Shown: in pieces, positions 50,898-61,599 of the stretch
Layout of the letters: every line of letters begins with the position of its first letter
Numbering within the stretch: position 1 is the first letter of the stretch
Origin: Doryteuthis pealeii
Taxonomy: Eukaryota > Mollusca > Cephalopoda > Myopsida > Loliginidae
DNA length: 64,000 nt
Reading direction: 5' to 3'
Assembly (NCBI GenBank): GCA_023376005.1
Contig: CM042176.1
Coordinates: 3,870,696 to 3,934,695 of the forward strand
The notes under the pieces: model-generated
Told to the model about the DNA's origin: nothing
What the model saw: the letters and a program-made list of their open reading frames with translations, nothing else
Databases searched by the model: none
Translations under genes and position numbers: made by a program

Positions 50898-51110
50898 CAG
50901 GAATTTTGAATTCAGAGTTTTCCCCTCTCCTAGACTAGTTAACTACCCAAGGTTAAAGAGCCCAGTCTGCCCTACTATTTTACGCATAGCTGGAGGGAGA
51001 ATATATGGATTCATACCTTTCCCAAGGGTATTAGCTCTATGTGAAATGCAAACATCCGTGTTGGTATCGACAAGTCCATTTCCCACGACTCTAACCAATA
51101 CCACGCGCTT

Positions 51111-51113
<3 letters not shown>
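50898..51113 (-). mobile_element. tRNA-derived SINE
   Basis: Read on plus it ends GTCCATTTCCCACGACTCTA, ACCAATACCACGCG, the reverse of the tRNA-like head (GGTATTGGTTAGAGTCGTGG). The body matches the family at 25.4 kb. It abuts (TA)n. Confidence 0.78.
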
Positions 51114-51157
<44 letters not shown>

Positions 51158-51240
51158 TATATAATTAATATTAGTATCTATCTTCTTTTCTTCTTCTTCT
51201 TCTTCTTCTTATATTATTATATTATTATTATTATTATTAT
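51114..51240. repeat. (TA)n, (CTT)n and (ATT)n
   Basis: Simple repeats; the (ATT)n adjoining 51242 is the tail of the minus-strand LINE relic. Confidence 0.92.
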
Positions 51241-51241
51241 T

Positions 51242-51672
51242 TTACTCCTTTTGAGTTTTCACATCATCATTAGCTGATGGTCTTTCAATGGAGTCTGAGT
51301 GACAGCAAGTCTCCTCAGTCTCCAGGACTCTTCTGAGTATTCTGGCAGATTGCAGCAGTGCAGTGTTCTGAATGGTTTCAATCCTTCCTCTGATATCCAA
51401 ACTTTCCAAGCCCTTTTCTAATCCTTTTGGCACTGTTCCAAGTGCACCAACTACAATTGGTATCACTTTGACTTTCATATTCCACAACTTTTTCAGTTCT
51501 CTGGCAAGGTCCAGATATTTGTCTATTTTTTCATTTTCCTTTAACTTCACCCCGTGATCTGCTGGCACTGCAAAATCCACTAGTTGACAAGTTCTTTCTT
51601 TTTTGTTTATCAACACTAGGTCTGGTCTTCTTGCTGGATAAGGTGATCCGTTTTTATCTCAAAGTCCCAGAG
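51242..51672 (-). pseudogene. R2-like LINE C-terminal relic
   Basis: The best-preserved frame (51242-51616, 124 codons) reads LVDFAVPADHGVKLKENEK, KYLDLARELKKLWNMK, VKVIPIVVGALGTVP, then GLESLDIRG, ALLQSARILRRVLE. This is the conserved C-terminal region of RLE-type (R2-like) non-LTR retrotransposons. It is 5'-truncated within the endonuclease region (ARRPDLVLI-like just upstream). (ATT)n lies at both ends (51220-51240 and 51676-51722). Confidence 0.8.
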
Positions 51673-51675
51673 AAA

Positions 51676-51722
<47 letters not shown>
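51673..51722. repeat. (ATT)n microsatellite
   Basis: ATT repeat at the truncated 5' end of the LINE relic. Confidence 0.95.
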
Positions 51723-51723
<1 letters not shown>

Positions 51724-52415
51724 TACATTTATTACTACGGTTATTCGTTTTATATTCATAGTTATATTTATTATTATTTCTATCTTACTAGAGAGTTTTT
51801 GACATGGGCTTTAACTCTAAATGGTTTATAAGAATGAATCTTATTATTTTAAAACAGAGAGGTATATAGATGACGAAAAACACTCTGTTTCAAAATAATA
51901 AAATTCATTCTGATGAAGTTTATGAAAACGACTGAGATGAGATATTAATGGAATTTAATTGTTTGTGTTCGTTATTCACCTTTTTTAATACATTTCTCCC
52001 TCACCCTCTCTCTCTCTCTCTTCCCCCCTCACACATATATGTATTTATTTTAGTTTTAATTTTAAAGGTCTGTTTTATATTCCCTAAATATATAAAACAG
52101 GTAATAAATTTTGCCTCTTGTGTATGGAGGAAAAGCTTAACATAGCGTCGTATAAAAGAAATAGCAAATTACTTAATCAGAATTACTTAATCGGAGGTTA
52201 TAAATGCGTGAAGACACATGCGTGGTTTCTTGTCCAATAAAATGTAATTATGTTGTTATTCTTTTTTTATGCTAATTATTTTTCATTTAATCTTGTGATC
52301 TTTTTTTACAATAAAATGTCTCAACTTGGACCTGAGCACTTCTAACATTCTTCAGTTGCAAGAAAGGTCAAACTTAGAATCATCCTAATACCAACTGATT
52401 TGGTAACCCAGCTAC

Positions 52416-52417
<2 letters not shown>
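51723..52417. other. Unassigned spacer with a short inverted repeat
   Basis: AATCTTATTATTTTAAAACA (51837) and TGTTTCAAAATAATAAAATT (51887) are inverted around ATGACGAAAAACAC. Nothing else recognised. Confidence 0.45.
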
Positions 52418-52461
<44 letters not shown>

Positions 52462-52485
52462 TACTACTACTACTACTACTAGTAC
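52418..52485. repeat. (TA)n and (CTA)n microsatellite
   Basis: TA tract followed by CTA triplets. Confidence 0.95.
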
Positions 52486-52539
52486 TAATATTAATAATAA
52501 TGATAATTTCTGCACAAAATAATGCCATAAGGACAAAAT

Positions 52540-53214
52540 ATATCAAAGCAAAAATTGATAATACCCAAAAAATAGTAAATGTAGACTTTGCGGTAACAGA
52601 GAGGAGACTGTAAACCATGTACTAAGCGAATGTAGCAAACTAGCACAACGAGAATACAAAACTAGATATGACTGGGTTGGGAAGGTGATCCACTGGGAAT
52701 TATGCAAAACATCAAATTTTGACCATACAACAAAATGGTATATGCATAAACCAGAATCTGTTCTTGACAACGAAACGCATAAAATTCTCTGGGACTTTGA
52801 AATAAAAACGGATCACCTTATCCCAGCAAGAAGACCAAACCTAGTGTAGATTAACAAAAAGAAATAACTTGTCAACTGGTGGATTTTGCAGTTCCAGCAG
52901 ATCACAGGATGAAGATGAAGGAAAACGAAAAAATGGTCAAATACCTGGACCTTGCCAGAGAACTGAAAAAGTTATGGAATATGAAAGTGAAAGTCATACC
53001 AATTGTAGTTGGTGCACTTGGAACAGTCCCAAAAAGATTGGAAAAAAGATTGGAAAATCTGGAAATCAGAGGGAGAATCGAAACCATCCAGAATACTGCA
53101 CTGCTGCAATCTGCCAGAATACTCAGAAGAGTCCTGGAGACCTGAGGAAACCTGTTGCCACTCAGACTCCAGTGAAAGGCCATCAGCTAACGCTGATGTG
53201 AAAAACTCAAAATA
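52540..53214 (+). pseudogene. R2-like LINE 3' region: zinc knuckle, endonuclease and C-terminus, decayed
   Basis: From 52580 the frame reads CRLCGNREETVNHVLSEC (a CCHC-type knuckle), REYKTRYDWVGKVIHWEL, HKILWDFEIKTDHLIPAR, then RRPNLV and a TAG; RRP(D/N)LV with the upstream acidic residues is the restriction-like endonuclease region of R2-type LINEs. After a frameshift near 52865 it continues LVDFAVPADHRMKMKENEK, KYLDLARELKKLWNMK, VKVIPIVVGALGTVP, ARILRRVLET and a stop at 53142. It is the longest of three relics. Confidence 0.8.
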
Positions 53215-53262
53215 AAAAATAAAATAAAATAATAATAAATAATAATAATAATAATAATAATA

Positions 53263-53311
<49 letters not shown>

Positions 53312-53341
53312 TAGAAGAAGAAGATAATAATAATAATAATG

Positions 53342-53382
<41 letters not shown>

Positions 53383-53384
53383 TA

Positions 53385-53420
<36 letters not shown>

Positions 53421-53520
53421 TAGAAGAAAAATTTAATAATAATAATAATAATTAGAAGAAGAATTTTAATAATAATTAATAATAATAATAGAAGTAGAAA
53501 TAATAATAATAATAATAATA

Positions 53521-53560
<40 letters not shown>

Positions 53561-53562
53561 GA
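53215..53562. repeat. (AAT)n tract, LINE tail
   Basis: About 340 bp of AAT repeats with AGAAGAA interruptions directly follow the LINE 3' end. Confidence 0.95.
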
Positions 53563-54342
53563 AAAATCGAAAAAAATAACAAACTGTCAAATCAGAAAAT
53601 GTTGGACTTTTTTTTTTTTTTGTTTTCTTTCTTCGTTTTTAAATTCGTTTCTGATGGAGGCGGACAAAATGAACAGAAACTAAAAAAGAATATTTAACAA
53701 AAAACGACATGAAAATAAAAAAAATACAAAATGGCCGAATAGCCTAAAATAACTAGTTTCAATGTTTCAGTTCAAGGCCATTTATGTTCGATTCTTCTAG
53801 AAGAGAACAAAAACGATCAGACCAGATCCAACCACAGAGATTAGGTTCCGTCAAAAAAGGAGGAGAGGGTAGGAGTGAAGTGGAAAAAGAAGAAGAAGAA
53901 GAAAAAAAAAGACGTATGAAATATCGAAAAAGGAAGGACAACAAAAAGGGCGGGAAAATAAACAAAAAGCGCGGGAAAAGAAACAAAAATCGCGGGACAA
54001 TGAAATACAAAAAGCAAAAAAGACAAAAAATAAGAAAATCAATTCAATTTGAAAATGATTGACGTATCTAAGTCTTTTACATCAAATACATTATTTAAAT
54101 CTGCGCGCAGAATTAAACGGTTATATTATTTGATTTTTTCTCCCTTTATTTTATTTTTTTATTTTTTTATTTTTTTTTTTTTTCCGTTGCAAAGAGAAAG
54201 AGTTAGTGTGTTTGATGGCGAAGTCAATGGCGGCCTGTGATTTGTGTTATTTCAATTGACATGATGAGAAGGTGGAATGTAATAGAATTAGAATCAAATA
54301 TTGGCGCCCAAATCTTTGGCTTGAAAACAACTCTTTCTACTT
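53563..54342. other. Unassigned; contains GCGGGAAAA minisatellite
   Basis: Near 53948-54000 a 21-bp unit (GCGGGAAAATAAACAAAAA and variants) occurs about three times. Each copy contains a TTTCCCGC-type sequence on the minus strand. Frames across it are Lys/Arg-rich artefacts. Confidence 0.45.
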
Positions 54343-56215
54343 TCCCGCCCCACCTGCTCCTTTTTTTCATTTTTTTTTTTTTTGGGGTCCCTTTCTTGTT
54401 GATCTTTCTCTACCACTCTCCTCTCTTTTTCATCCATTCTCTTTTCTTCATCCTCCTCTTCCTACTTGTCTTCCTTCTCCTTCTCCTCTTCCTAGTTTTC
54501 CCCTTTTCTTTTCTTTTTTCGAGGTGGGCCCATTTATTGATCTTATTTCTCTCCGACTCCGACTCCGACTCCGACTCCTCACTTCCATCCACTCTATTCT
54601 TTTCATCCATCTCTTCCTCCTGTTCCTCCCCTTTCTCTTCCTTATTTTCGCCTTCTTTTTCATTTTATTTTGGGACACTTTTCTAATTGATCATCTTTAC
54701 CTCCGATTCCGACTCCTCCCTTCAATTCGCTGTATTCTCTTCATCCATCTCCTATTCCCCTACTTCTCTTTATCTTGTTTCCCCCTCCTTTTTATTTATT
54801 TTTTTGTAACTCCTTTCTTGTTGCTCTACTTTCTCTCCGACTCCGACTCCTTTCTTTCATCCACTGTCCTTTCTTCATCCATCTCCTCCTCCTCCCTCAT
54901 CCTCCACCTCTCTTTTTTTCCAACTCCATTTTTATTTTTAGGACCCTTTTTTGTGGCTTGTTTCGTTCCGACTCCGACTCCTTCCTTCTATCCTCTATAT
55001 TCTGTTCATCTCCTCCTCCTCCTATTCCTCCTCTTTCTCCTCCTCCTTCTCCTCCTCCCCCTTCTTTTTTTCCAACTCCATTTTTTTTAGGACCCCTTTT
55101 TTGTGGCTTCTTTCGTTCCGACTCCGACTCCTTCCTTCTATCCTCTATATTCTGTTCATCCCCTCCTCCTCCTCCTCCTCCTCCTATTCCTCCTCTTTCT
55201 CATCCTCTTCTCCTCCTCCTCGTTTTTCTCTTCTTTTTTTTAGGGGGGACCGTTTTCTTATTTATCTTCTTTCTATCTGACTCCGACTCCGACTCAGACT
55301 CCGGCTCCCCTCTTCTATCCATCTGTATTCTCTTCATCCATCCCCTCCTTCTCCTGCTCCTCCATCTTCTCTTCCTTCTTATTTTCCCCTTCTTTTTATT
55401 TATTTTTGGGACCACTTTCTTGTAGCTCTTCTTTCTCTCCGACTCCGACTCCTCTCTTCCATTCACTGTTATCGCGTTATCGCCTCCTACTCCTCCTACC
55501 CTTTCTCCTTCTCGTTTATCTCCTTTTTTATTTTTATTTTTTTTCATTTTTTTGCGTGGACCCCTTCTTTTTGATCTTCCTTGAGTCCTCCTCCTTTCTT
55601 TTTCCATCTTCTGTCTCCCCCTCCTCCTCGTGTCCACACATTTTTTATTTATTTTTTAAAAATTTTTTGAGACCCTCTCTTTGTTGATCTTCACCCTTTC
55701 TTTTCCATCCTCTGTCTCATCTTCACCAGCCTCCTCGCTCCCCCTTTTTATTTTTGGGACTTTCTTAGAGATCTTTCTCTTCCACTACACTCCGTCCACC
55801 CTCTGTCTCCACTTTATCATCATCTCTCTTTCCTTCTCCCTTTCGTTTTTTCCCTCGTTCCTTTTTTTTAAATTTTTCGGACCCCTTTCTTGTTGATCTT
55901 CTCTCTCTCTCTTTTCCCGCCAAAGTCTTCTCATCCTCCCTATTTATTTATTTATTCATATATTTCTTTCTTTATATCTCCCTAATCTCTTTCATTCTTT
56001 GCTTGTGTCTTTCTTTCTTTCTTTCTTTCTTTCTTTATCTATTTACTTATTTATTTCTTCATACCTCACCGTTCTTTTTTTTCCTTCCTATTTAATGTAC
56101 TTCCCCACTATTTCTTTCTTTTTTCTTTGTCTTCACTTTTCTTCTTTTCTTTCTTCCTTTCACTTTTCTTTCTTTCTTTTTTCTTTCTTTCTTTTTGTTT
56201 TAATATCTCCTCATG

Positions 56216-56254
<39 letters not shown>

Positions 56255-56345
56255 TGTGTTCACTTTTGTTCCTTTATTTACTTGTATCTTTGTAGCCTAA
56301 CTTATTTGCTATCTTGTTTTTATTTTTCGGGACCCCTTTCTTGGT
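54343..56345 (+). repeat. Pyrimidine-rich higher-order repeat, unit about 145 bp
   Basis: GGGACCCCTTTCTTGTTGAT-type sequence recurs near 54386, 54672, 54808, 54940, 55090, 55245, 55406, 55556, 55668, 55755, 55879 and 56327. In most units CTCCGACTCCGACTCC and then TTCATCCATCTCCTCC follow. Frames of up to 272 codons here are compositional. Confidence 0.88.
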
Positions 56346-56399
56346 TTTCTTTCTATCTCACTCTTTTCCCATTTTCTGTCCTCTGACCGCCAACCATCC

Positions 56400-56416
56400 C
56401 CACACCCCCACCCCAC

Positions 56417-56464
<48 letters not shown>

Positions 56465-56737
56465 CTTTCTCTCCAGGTCATCACTGCTGTGTCTCACACT
56501 CCTCCTCCTTTTCTCTCTCCTCACTCTCTGTCTCTGTCTCTCTCTGTGTCTCTCTCCATCTTATTCATCTCACTCTTTATTCTTTCTCTCTCTCTCCCTC
56601 CCCCGTTCTCTTCCCCCTCTTTCTCTCTCTCTCACTCTTTCTTTCTTCTTTCCTTTCTCTCCAGGTCGTCACTGCTGTGTCTCACACTCCTCCTCCTTTT
56701 CTCTCTCCCTCACTCTCTGTCTCTGTCTCTGTCACTG

Positions 56738-56784
<47 letters not shown>

Positions 56785-56841
56785 CTATCTCACTCTTTTA
56801 TTCTTTCTCTCTCTCTTCCTCCCCCGTTCTCTTCCCCTTTT

Positions 56842-56888
<47 letters not shown>

Positions 56889-57000
56889 TTTTCTTTTTCT
56901 TTTCTTCTTTTTTCTGGTTCTTCTCCTCCTCCTCCTCCTCTCCCTCTCTTCTTTTCTCCTCCTTTCTCTTGTCCAATCTCCTTATTCCTTTCATTTCTCT
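56400..57000. repeat. (CT)n tract with about 190-bp duplication
   Basis: TCTCCAGGTC, CACTGCTGTGTCTCACACTC and CTCCTCCTTTTCTCTCTC occur at about 56472 and 56661 inside CT repeats. Confidence 0.92.
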
Positions 57001-57084
57001 TCTCCCTTACTTCCTATCACACTTCACCTCACACTCCTCTCCTCTCCCCGCCTCTACTCTCCTTCTTTTGGCTCTTATTTCATT

Positions 57085-57120
57085 TCCCGCCAAACGCCAT
57101 CCAATTCGTCGCCATTTTGT
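57085..57120. promoter_or_regulatory. E2F-like and YY1-like motifs
   Basis: TTTCCCGCCAAACGCC is a strong E2F-type match and CGTCGCCATTTTG resembles a YY1 site. A further TTTCCCGCCAAAG lies at 55912. In animal promoters such motifs often lie near transcription starts, but no gene follows here, so this is a weak call. Confidence 0.2.
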
Positions 57121-57444
57121 ATTTGCGACTAGAAATCATTCAATAAGATTTTGTCTTTGAAGCATCAATGTTTGAAATGAAGTGTTTTTATTATTTCTTT
57201 AATGGAAACTATTGAAGAGAACGTCGTCTACGAATATCAACGTATCTCTAATCCATACAGAATTCACGAAACAAAATAAATATAGTCTTTAAATAAATAC
57301 ATCATTTCTACCTTTACTGAAAGAGACTTATAAATAAACATAAGTAATTTCAATATAAAATCATTCCAAGTAGACAAAGAATATTTTCAACTAGCTGAAG
57401 TAATTGCATAGGACGGGTAAAAAGCCAAGGGAACAACTAGTTAT
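57121..57444. repeat. Segment of repeat E
   Basis: ATCAACGTATCTCTAATCCA, TACAGAATTCACGAAA and TTTCTACCTTTACTGAAAG recur near 59575 and 62480, so this is part of a multi-copy segment. Confidence 0.5.
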
Positions 57445-57963
57445 TTGTTTTTGTTTGGTTTGGTTTGTTTTCACGGCATATAAACCTCGTTTAATGCCAA
57501 AAAAGTTGTGAAATAAATTCATTCTTAATGCATTATATAATTTTGTTTATAAACTCATGTTTTTTCTATTTAACACCTTGATGGAACCCTAACAAGTACT
57601 ACCACTCCGGATCAGAGTGGACCAGGGAGCAATGGTGATGAAGGGGTGTCTTATATTCCCCAAACCTCCATAACTGGAACCTCACCATCAGATAGAGTTT
57701 AACGTCATTCCCAGGACATGTAGACACTCAGTCAGTGCCTTCTAGCACCCATATGATAAGAAGGATAGGGGGTTGCCATAAGAGCAATAGGGTTGGGGCA
57801 ATCATATAGGTGCTAGGGCTTGACGTGGCCAGCCGATTGATCGGAGGGAGCCTCTCCAACCGCCCGTCTAGCCCAAGAAATGCCTAAAATGGAATATTGC
57901 AAGTCATTGACTGTTCAGCGACCTGGGTTCTATCCTTAAGCCTCACGGGTCGCCACCCACGAC
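57445..57963 (-). mobile_element. Retroposon family A, imperfect 12-bp target duplication
   Basis: ACAACTAGTTAT (57433-57444) and ACAACTACTTAT (57964-57975) flank it, with one mismatch. The copy runs from the common tail to CACGGGTCGCCACCCACG, so it is nearly full length, and it is moderately diverged. Confidence 0.82.
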
Positions 57964-57975
57964 ACAACTACTTAT

Positions 57976-58640
57976 AATAAATATAATAACAGTAAATTGA
58001 AGTACACTCTTGTTCTACCTAAGATTTCAAGGACTACGACTGGACTTTCTACTACTGAGACTCTTTTCTACCATTGGATTTACCAATAAAAACCTAAACG
58101 CCTAAAAAGTTTTACAAATAAATATCTACTATTTTCTGTAAAATATATGCGTAAAATATTCAAAATAATTATTCAATTAATAATTAATAGATGCACGCAA
58201 AATTTTCTTTGAGGAGGACAGAACTAAGTTTCCATTTTGTTGTGAGGTTTTAAGGGGTCAAATAAGAACAAAACGACGGGTAACAAATGTAGGAAAATGT
58301 ATTAACAGAAAGTAGACAAATACAATACAGATAAGTGGAAATTACGTCCGACAAATAGAGTTATTGGCTTACTCGCATTGGCTTACTGCCAAGTCACAAT
58401 TGTCCCTGTTACTTATAATAACCCGTCGGCGCATTCTATTAGTCTTATAGGGTGTATCACCTATAACACATTTCAAATTGTTTTATTTATTTTTTTACTC
58501 CTTTAATATATTTGATGATTTTGCTTACGGATCATACAAACACTCTGATATTGAATTTTTAACTAAATTTTTACAATTATTTGCATGTTTATATTTGAAT
58601 ATGATTTCATTTCTTTTATTCATTAGTTTCTTCTGGTTTT
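57976..58640. repeat. Segment of repeat E
   Basis: AGGACAGAACTAAGTTTCCA (58216) and the ATTTGATGATTTTGCTTAC part (58511) recur at about 58690-58770 and 61755-61840. Confidence 0.5.
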
Positions 58641-58684
58641 AAAAAATAAGTTTTACACTGCCCGGAGGGTGTTTTTGTTACTAG
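58641..58684 (+). mobile_element. Helitron-like 3' end, second family
   Basis: ACACTGCCCGGAGGGTGT hairpin, then a T-rich spacer and CTAG (58681-58684) followed by T. The hairpin sequence differs from the first Helitron family; similar ends lie at 58805-58866 and 61908-61945. Confidence 0.5.
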
Positions 58685-58804
58685 TAATTAGACAGGACTA
58701 AGTTTCCGTTTCAAATTGTTTTATTTTTTTTTTTACTCCTCTAATAAAATGGTGATTTTGCTTACTTATGATACAAACCTAATTTTTAACGCAATATCTT
58801 TCAA

Positions 58805-58832
58805 AAATTAATTTTGCACCGCCCGGATGGTG

Positions 58833-58864
<32 letters not shown>

Positions 58865-58866
58865 AA
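58805..58866 (+). mobile_element. Helitron-like 3' end with poly(T) expansion
   Basis: GCACCGCCCGGATGGTG hairpin, about 28 T, then GCTAA followed by T. The poly(T) lies between hairpin and terminus. Confidence 0.45.
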
Positions 58867-59284
58867 TGATTATAAGTACAGTAAACTGAAGTACACTCTT
58901 GTTATACATATGTTTTCAAGGACAAAGACTGGATGCTCTGCTACAAGTACACTTCTTTTCTACCTAGGATTTCAAGGAATACTGAGACTTTTCTACGAGT
59001 GGATTTACCAATAGAAGACATAAACGCCTAAAACGGTAACAAGAATCGTAACGATAGTCTTTAAATAATTTCATCATTTCTACCTTTACTAGTAGGGGAA
59101 AGATAGAGAGAGGGGTGAGTGCGCGGAAGTGATAACGATAATCTGTTTCAATTGAACATAATGAAAAGCTGAAAAGTAGTAAAAAAAAAGAAAAAAAAAG
59201 ATTGAGGAAAAGAGAGAGAGGGGGGAGTTAAATCGAGATTATTACACATTTTACATATTGAACTATTTAGCAATAGTTCTTAAC
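58867..59284. repeat. Segment of repeat E
   Basis: CAGTAAACTGAAGTACACTC, AACGCCTAAAACGGTAACAA, GCGCGGAAGTGATAACG and ATCTGTTTCAATTGAACA recur at 57990 and 62200-62380. Confidence 0.55.
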
Positions 59285-59543
59285 GGCTGGTTTAGCTCAG
59301 TCGGTAGAGTGTTCGGCTAGGAATCACAAGGTTCTTAATTCGATATCAGCCCCCGCCAATTCAGCGAATGAGTAGCACAGAGATCTGTGCGGTAAAATGA
59401 GGAGCTGATGGTAGGTGTGGCGCTCCACCTCAGCTGCTAAAATAATATCCTTGGTCTTGCGCTAATGAAAAGAGGATAGACTCCCTCGCTGTCTGGCTGA
59501 TACCGTCATTAGGCTGCTCCGACGACTTCACTTTACTTTTAAG
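59285..59543 (+). mobile_element. tRNA-derived SINE with (CTTTA)n-type tail
   Basis: The head GGCTGGTTTAGCTCAGTCGG, TAGAGTGTTCGGC has a canonical A box; the B box region (GGTTCTTAATTCGATATC) is eroded. The body is AGTAGCACAGAGATCTGTGC, GGAGCTGATGGTAGG, GGCGCTCCAC. It ends TTCACTTTACTTTTA. A second copy lies at 61976. Confidence 0.75.
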
Positions 59544-59734
59544 TAAGAATATCAAATTTCCTCAACAAATATCAATGTATCTCTAATCCATACAGAATTC
59601 ACGAAATAAAATAAAAAGAGTCCTTAAATAATTTTTATCATTGTTCCCTTAACTAAATAAATTATCGGGAATTTCTGTACAAAATCATTTCAAGTAGACA
59701 AAAAATATTTTCAACAAGCAGAAGTACCGTACTT

Positions 59735-60400
59735 TTTTATGGCATATCAACTGTTTCTGGATTATTTAATGCCGAATCAAGTCATTTTGTTAAAAAAGGG
59801 ACTCGTTATTTACTGTATCAGCTGTTGCTTAAGTGGTCACCCATTTAAGTACTGAACAGACTAATTGCTACTTAACTTCAGTGATCTATCGGGTTCCAGT
59901 GCTTTCAGCCTGGTTGATTCGATGTTTCGGGTTATGGCATATCAACCCTTTCTGGGTCACTTAATACTAGAAGCTTGCAATACCTGTTATTGCATAAGTG
60001 ATTATCAAATTAAGTATTGAACAGACTCATCGCTGCTTAATTTGGTGGCTTGAAAAAAAAAAGAAGCTCTGCACTACTCGCAAACTTTTACTGAAGTTGT
60101 TTTGATATTATATGGCATATCAATCCTTTTCGGGTTATTTAATACCAAATCAATTCATTTGTTAAAGGAAATGACTCGTTGTTTACTGTATCAGCTGTTG
60201 CTTAAATGATCACCCATTTAAGTACTGAACAGACTAATTGCTGCTTAACTTTGGTGATCTATCGGGATCCAGTGCTTTCAGCCTGGTTGGTTTGGTGTTT
60301 TGGTTTATGGCATATCAACCCTTTCCAGGTCACTTAATACTAAATCAAGTCATTTTGATAAACAGAGAATTCAAATCATTGCATAAGCGATCATCCAATT
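59735..60400 (-). mobile_element. Tandem 5S-headed SINEs sharing the family A tail
   Basis: On the minus strand each unit has a 5S-like head (GAAAGCACTGGAACCCG, GATCACTGAAGTTAAG, CTGTTCAGTACTTAAATGGG, TGACCACTTAAGC) followed by a tail containing AAAGGGTTGATATGCCATAA. Heads lie near 59915-59825, 60055-59985 and 60290-60185. The 5S internal promoter elements are recognisable, which fits the SINE3 type of retroposon. About four units follow each other at 175-190 bp. Confidence 0.7.
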
Positions 60401-60402
60401 AC

Positions 60403-60739
60403 CGTATTTGACGGCATATAGGAGGCACTTTTTTTTCCAAAATTTTGGCGAAAAAAATTGCCCTGCGTCTTATACATCGTAGGTGAAGTTTGAGACCTCC
60501 CGTAGGCCTAGGTTAATCTTCTCTATGATGCTCACTAACCCAGATTACGCTCAGTACTTTTACCTACCCTAAACTCCATGCATCCTTATATTATTGCTGT
60601 ATTGTTATAATAAGGTTAACAGGAAGCGTATGGTGGCGAAGAAAAAATAAACACACCAAAAACTTTTTTCCTGAATCAGACCTGCTGAAATAGGGGTGCG
60701 TCCTATATGCCCGTGCGTCTTATATGCCGTCAAATACGG
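60403..60739. mobile_element. MITE with 19-bp perfect terminal inverted repeats
   Basis: CCGTATTTGACGGCATATA at 60403-60421 is the reverse complement of the sequence ending at 60739. TA flanks both ends (60401-60402 and 60740-60741), which would suit a TA target. The 337-bp interior is non-coding. It has inserted in the 5S-headed SINE cluster. Confidence 0.7.
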
Positions 60740-60767
60740 TAGTTGCATACGACGGATAAGAGGCAAG

Positions 60768-60944
60768 AGAACAATTAATAATGACGATTGGGTGTATTTC
60801 TGTCTGTAACCAAAACTACGTTACAGCTTACGTCACGCTATTCTCAATGATTGCGTAAGTCTATTACTGAGTATTTGATTTATAGTCAAAATCGTTAATA
60901 CATAGAATAAAATCAACCCTGTGTTATATACACTCAACATCTTA
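60768..60944 (+). mobile_element. Helitron 5' fragment, second subfamily
   Basis: GTGTATTTCTGTCTGTAACC, AAAACTACGTTACAGCTTAC, GATTTATAGTCAAAATCG parallel 20466-20600. Confidence 0.45.
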
Positions 60945-61567
60945 TCTTATTATAATGGAGATTATGTGTTTGTTTTTCTGTAACCGAAACTATATCACTA
61001 CTCCAGTCAGTATCCATTTAGTTTTTATACATCACATTCTTGATTAATCATTTTTATTTAAGCCTCAATTATTAATAAAATTGTTTTTTATTATTAATAC
61101 TGCTGGCCATATCTACGTACTAATGACATGCAATTGTATTTATATGTATAACAAATAGCTGTTTACAGTGTGAACGGCAAGCCTAATTTGCATATTGATA
61201 TTTAAAATTTGATTTTAATAAATATGTCCTTGGTAATGTTGATTTCTAATTATTTGATTTTATCTTAATGAATATGAGTAAAAATCTCGGAGATAAATCT
61301 TAAAAGAAATTAATTAACAAAAAGAAATAACTGTAATTTTATTCTTTACTTCCTAATTTAACTAAATAGTTAAATTAGAAAAGTTTAGCAATGAAAGACG
61401 GGGGCGATGGGAGAGGAAGCTACAGCTGTTATATTTTTCGATTATACCCCTCTGTGTTTCAAATCATTTTATCTGCATTTTTATATTTAGTTCTTTTAGA
61501 CTTTCTAATTTAATATAATATATTATGACATTAATACTTGCACCCGGAGGGTGCATATATTTGCTAG
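60945..61567 (+). mobile_element. Non-autonomous Helitron, complete (623 bp)
   Basis: Begins TCTTATTATAATGGAGATT after A (60944). Ends with hairpin GCACCC-GGA-GGGTGC, ATATATTTG and CTAG (61564-61567), followed by T. Similar along its length to 2129-2753, differing by two bases in length. Non-coding. Confidence 0.88.
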
Positions 61568-61599
61568 TTTGAGTAAGCAATTTTCAAATTTGTTTTTTT

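Noticed and set aside
54237..57160. Frames of up to 272 codons in the CT-rich region
   Set aside because: Compositional artefact of a pyrimidine higher-order repeat; several frames are open at once.
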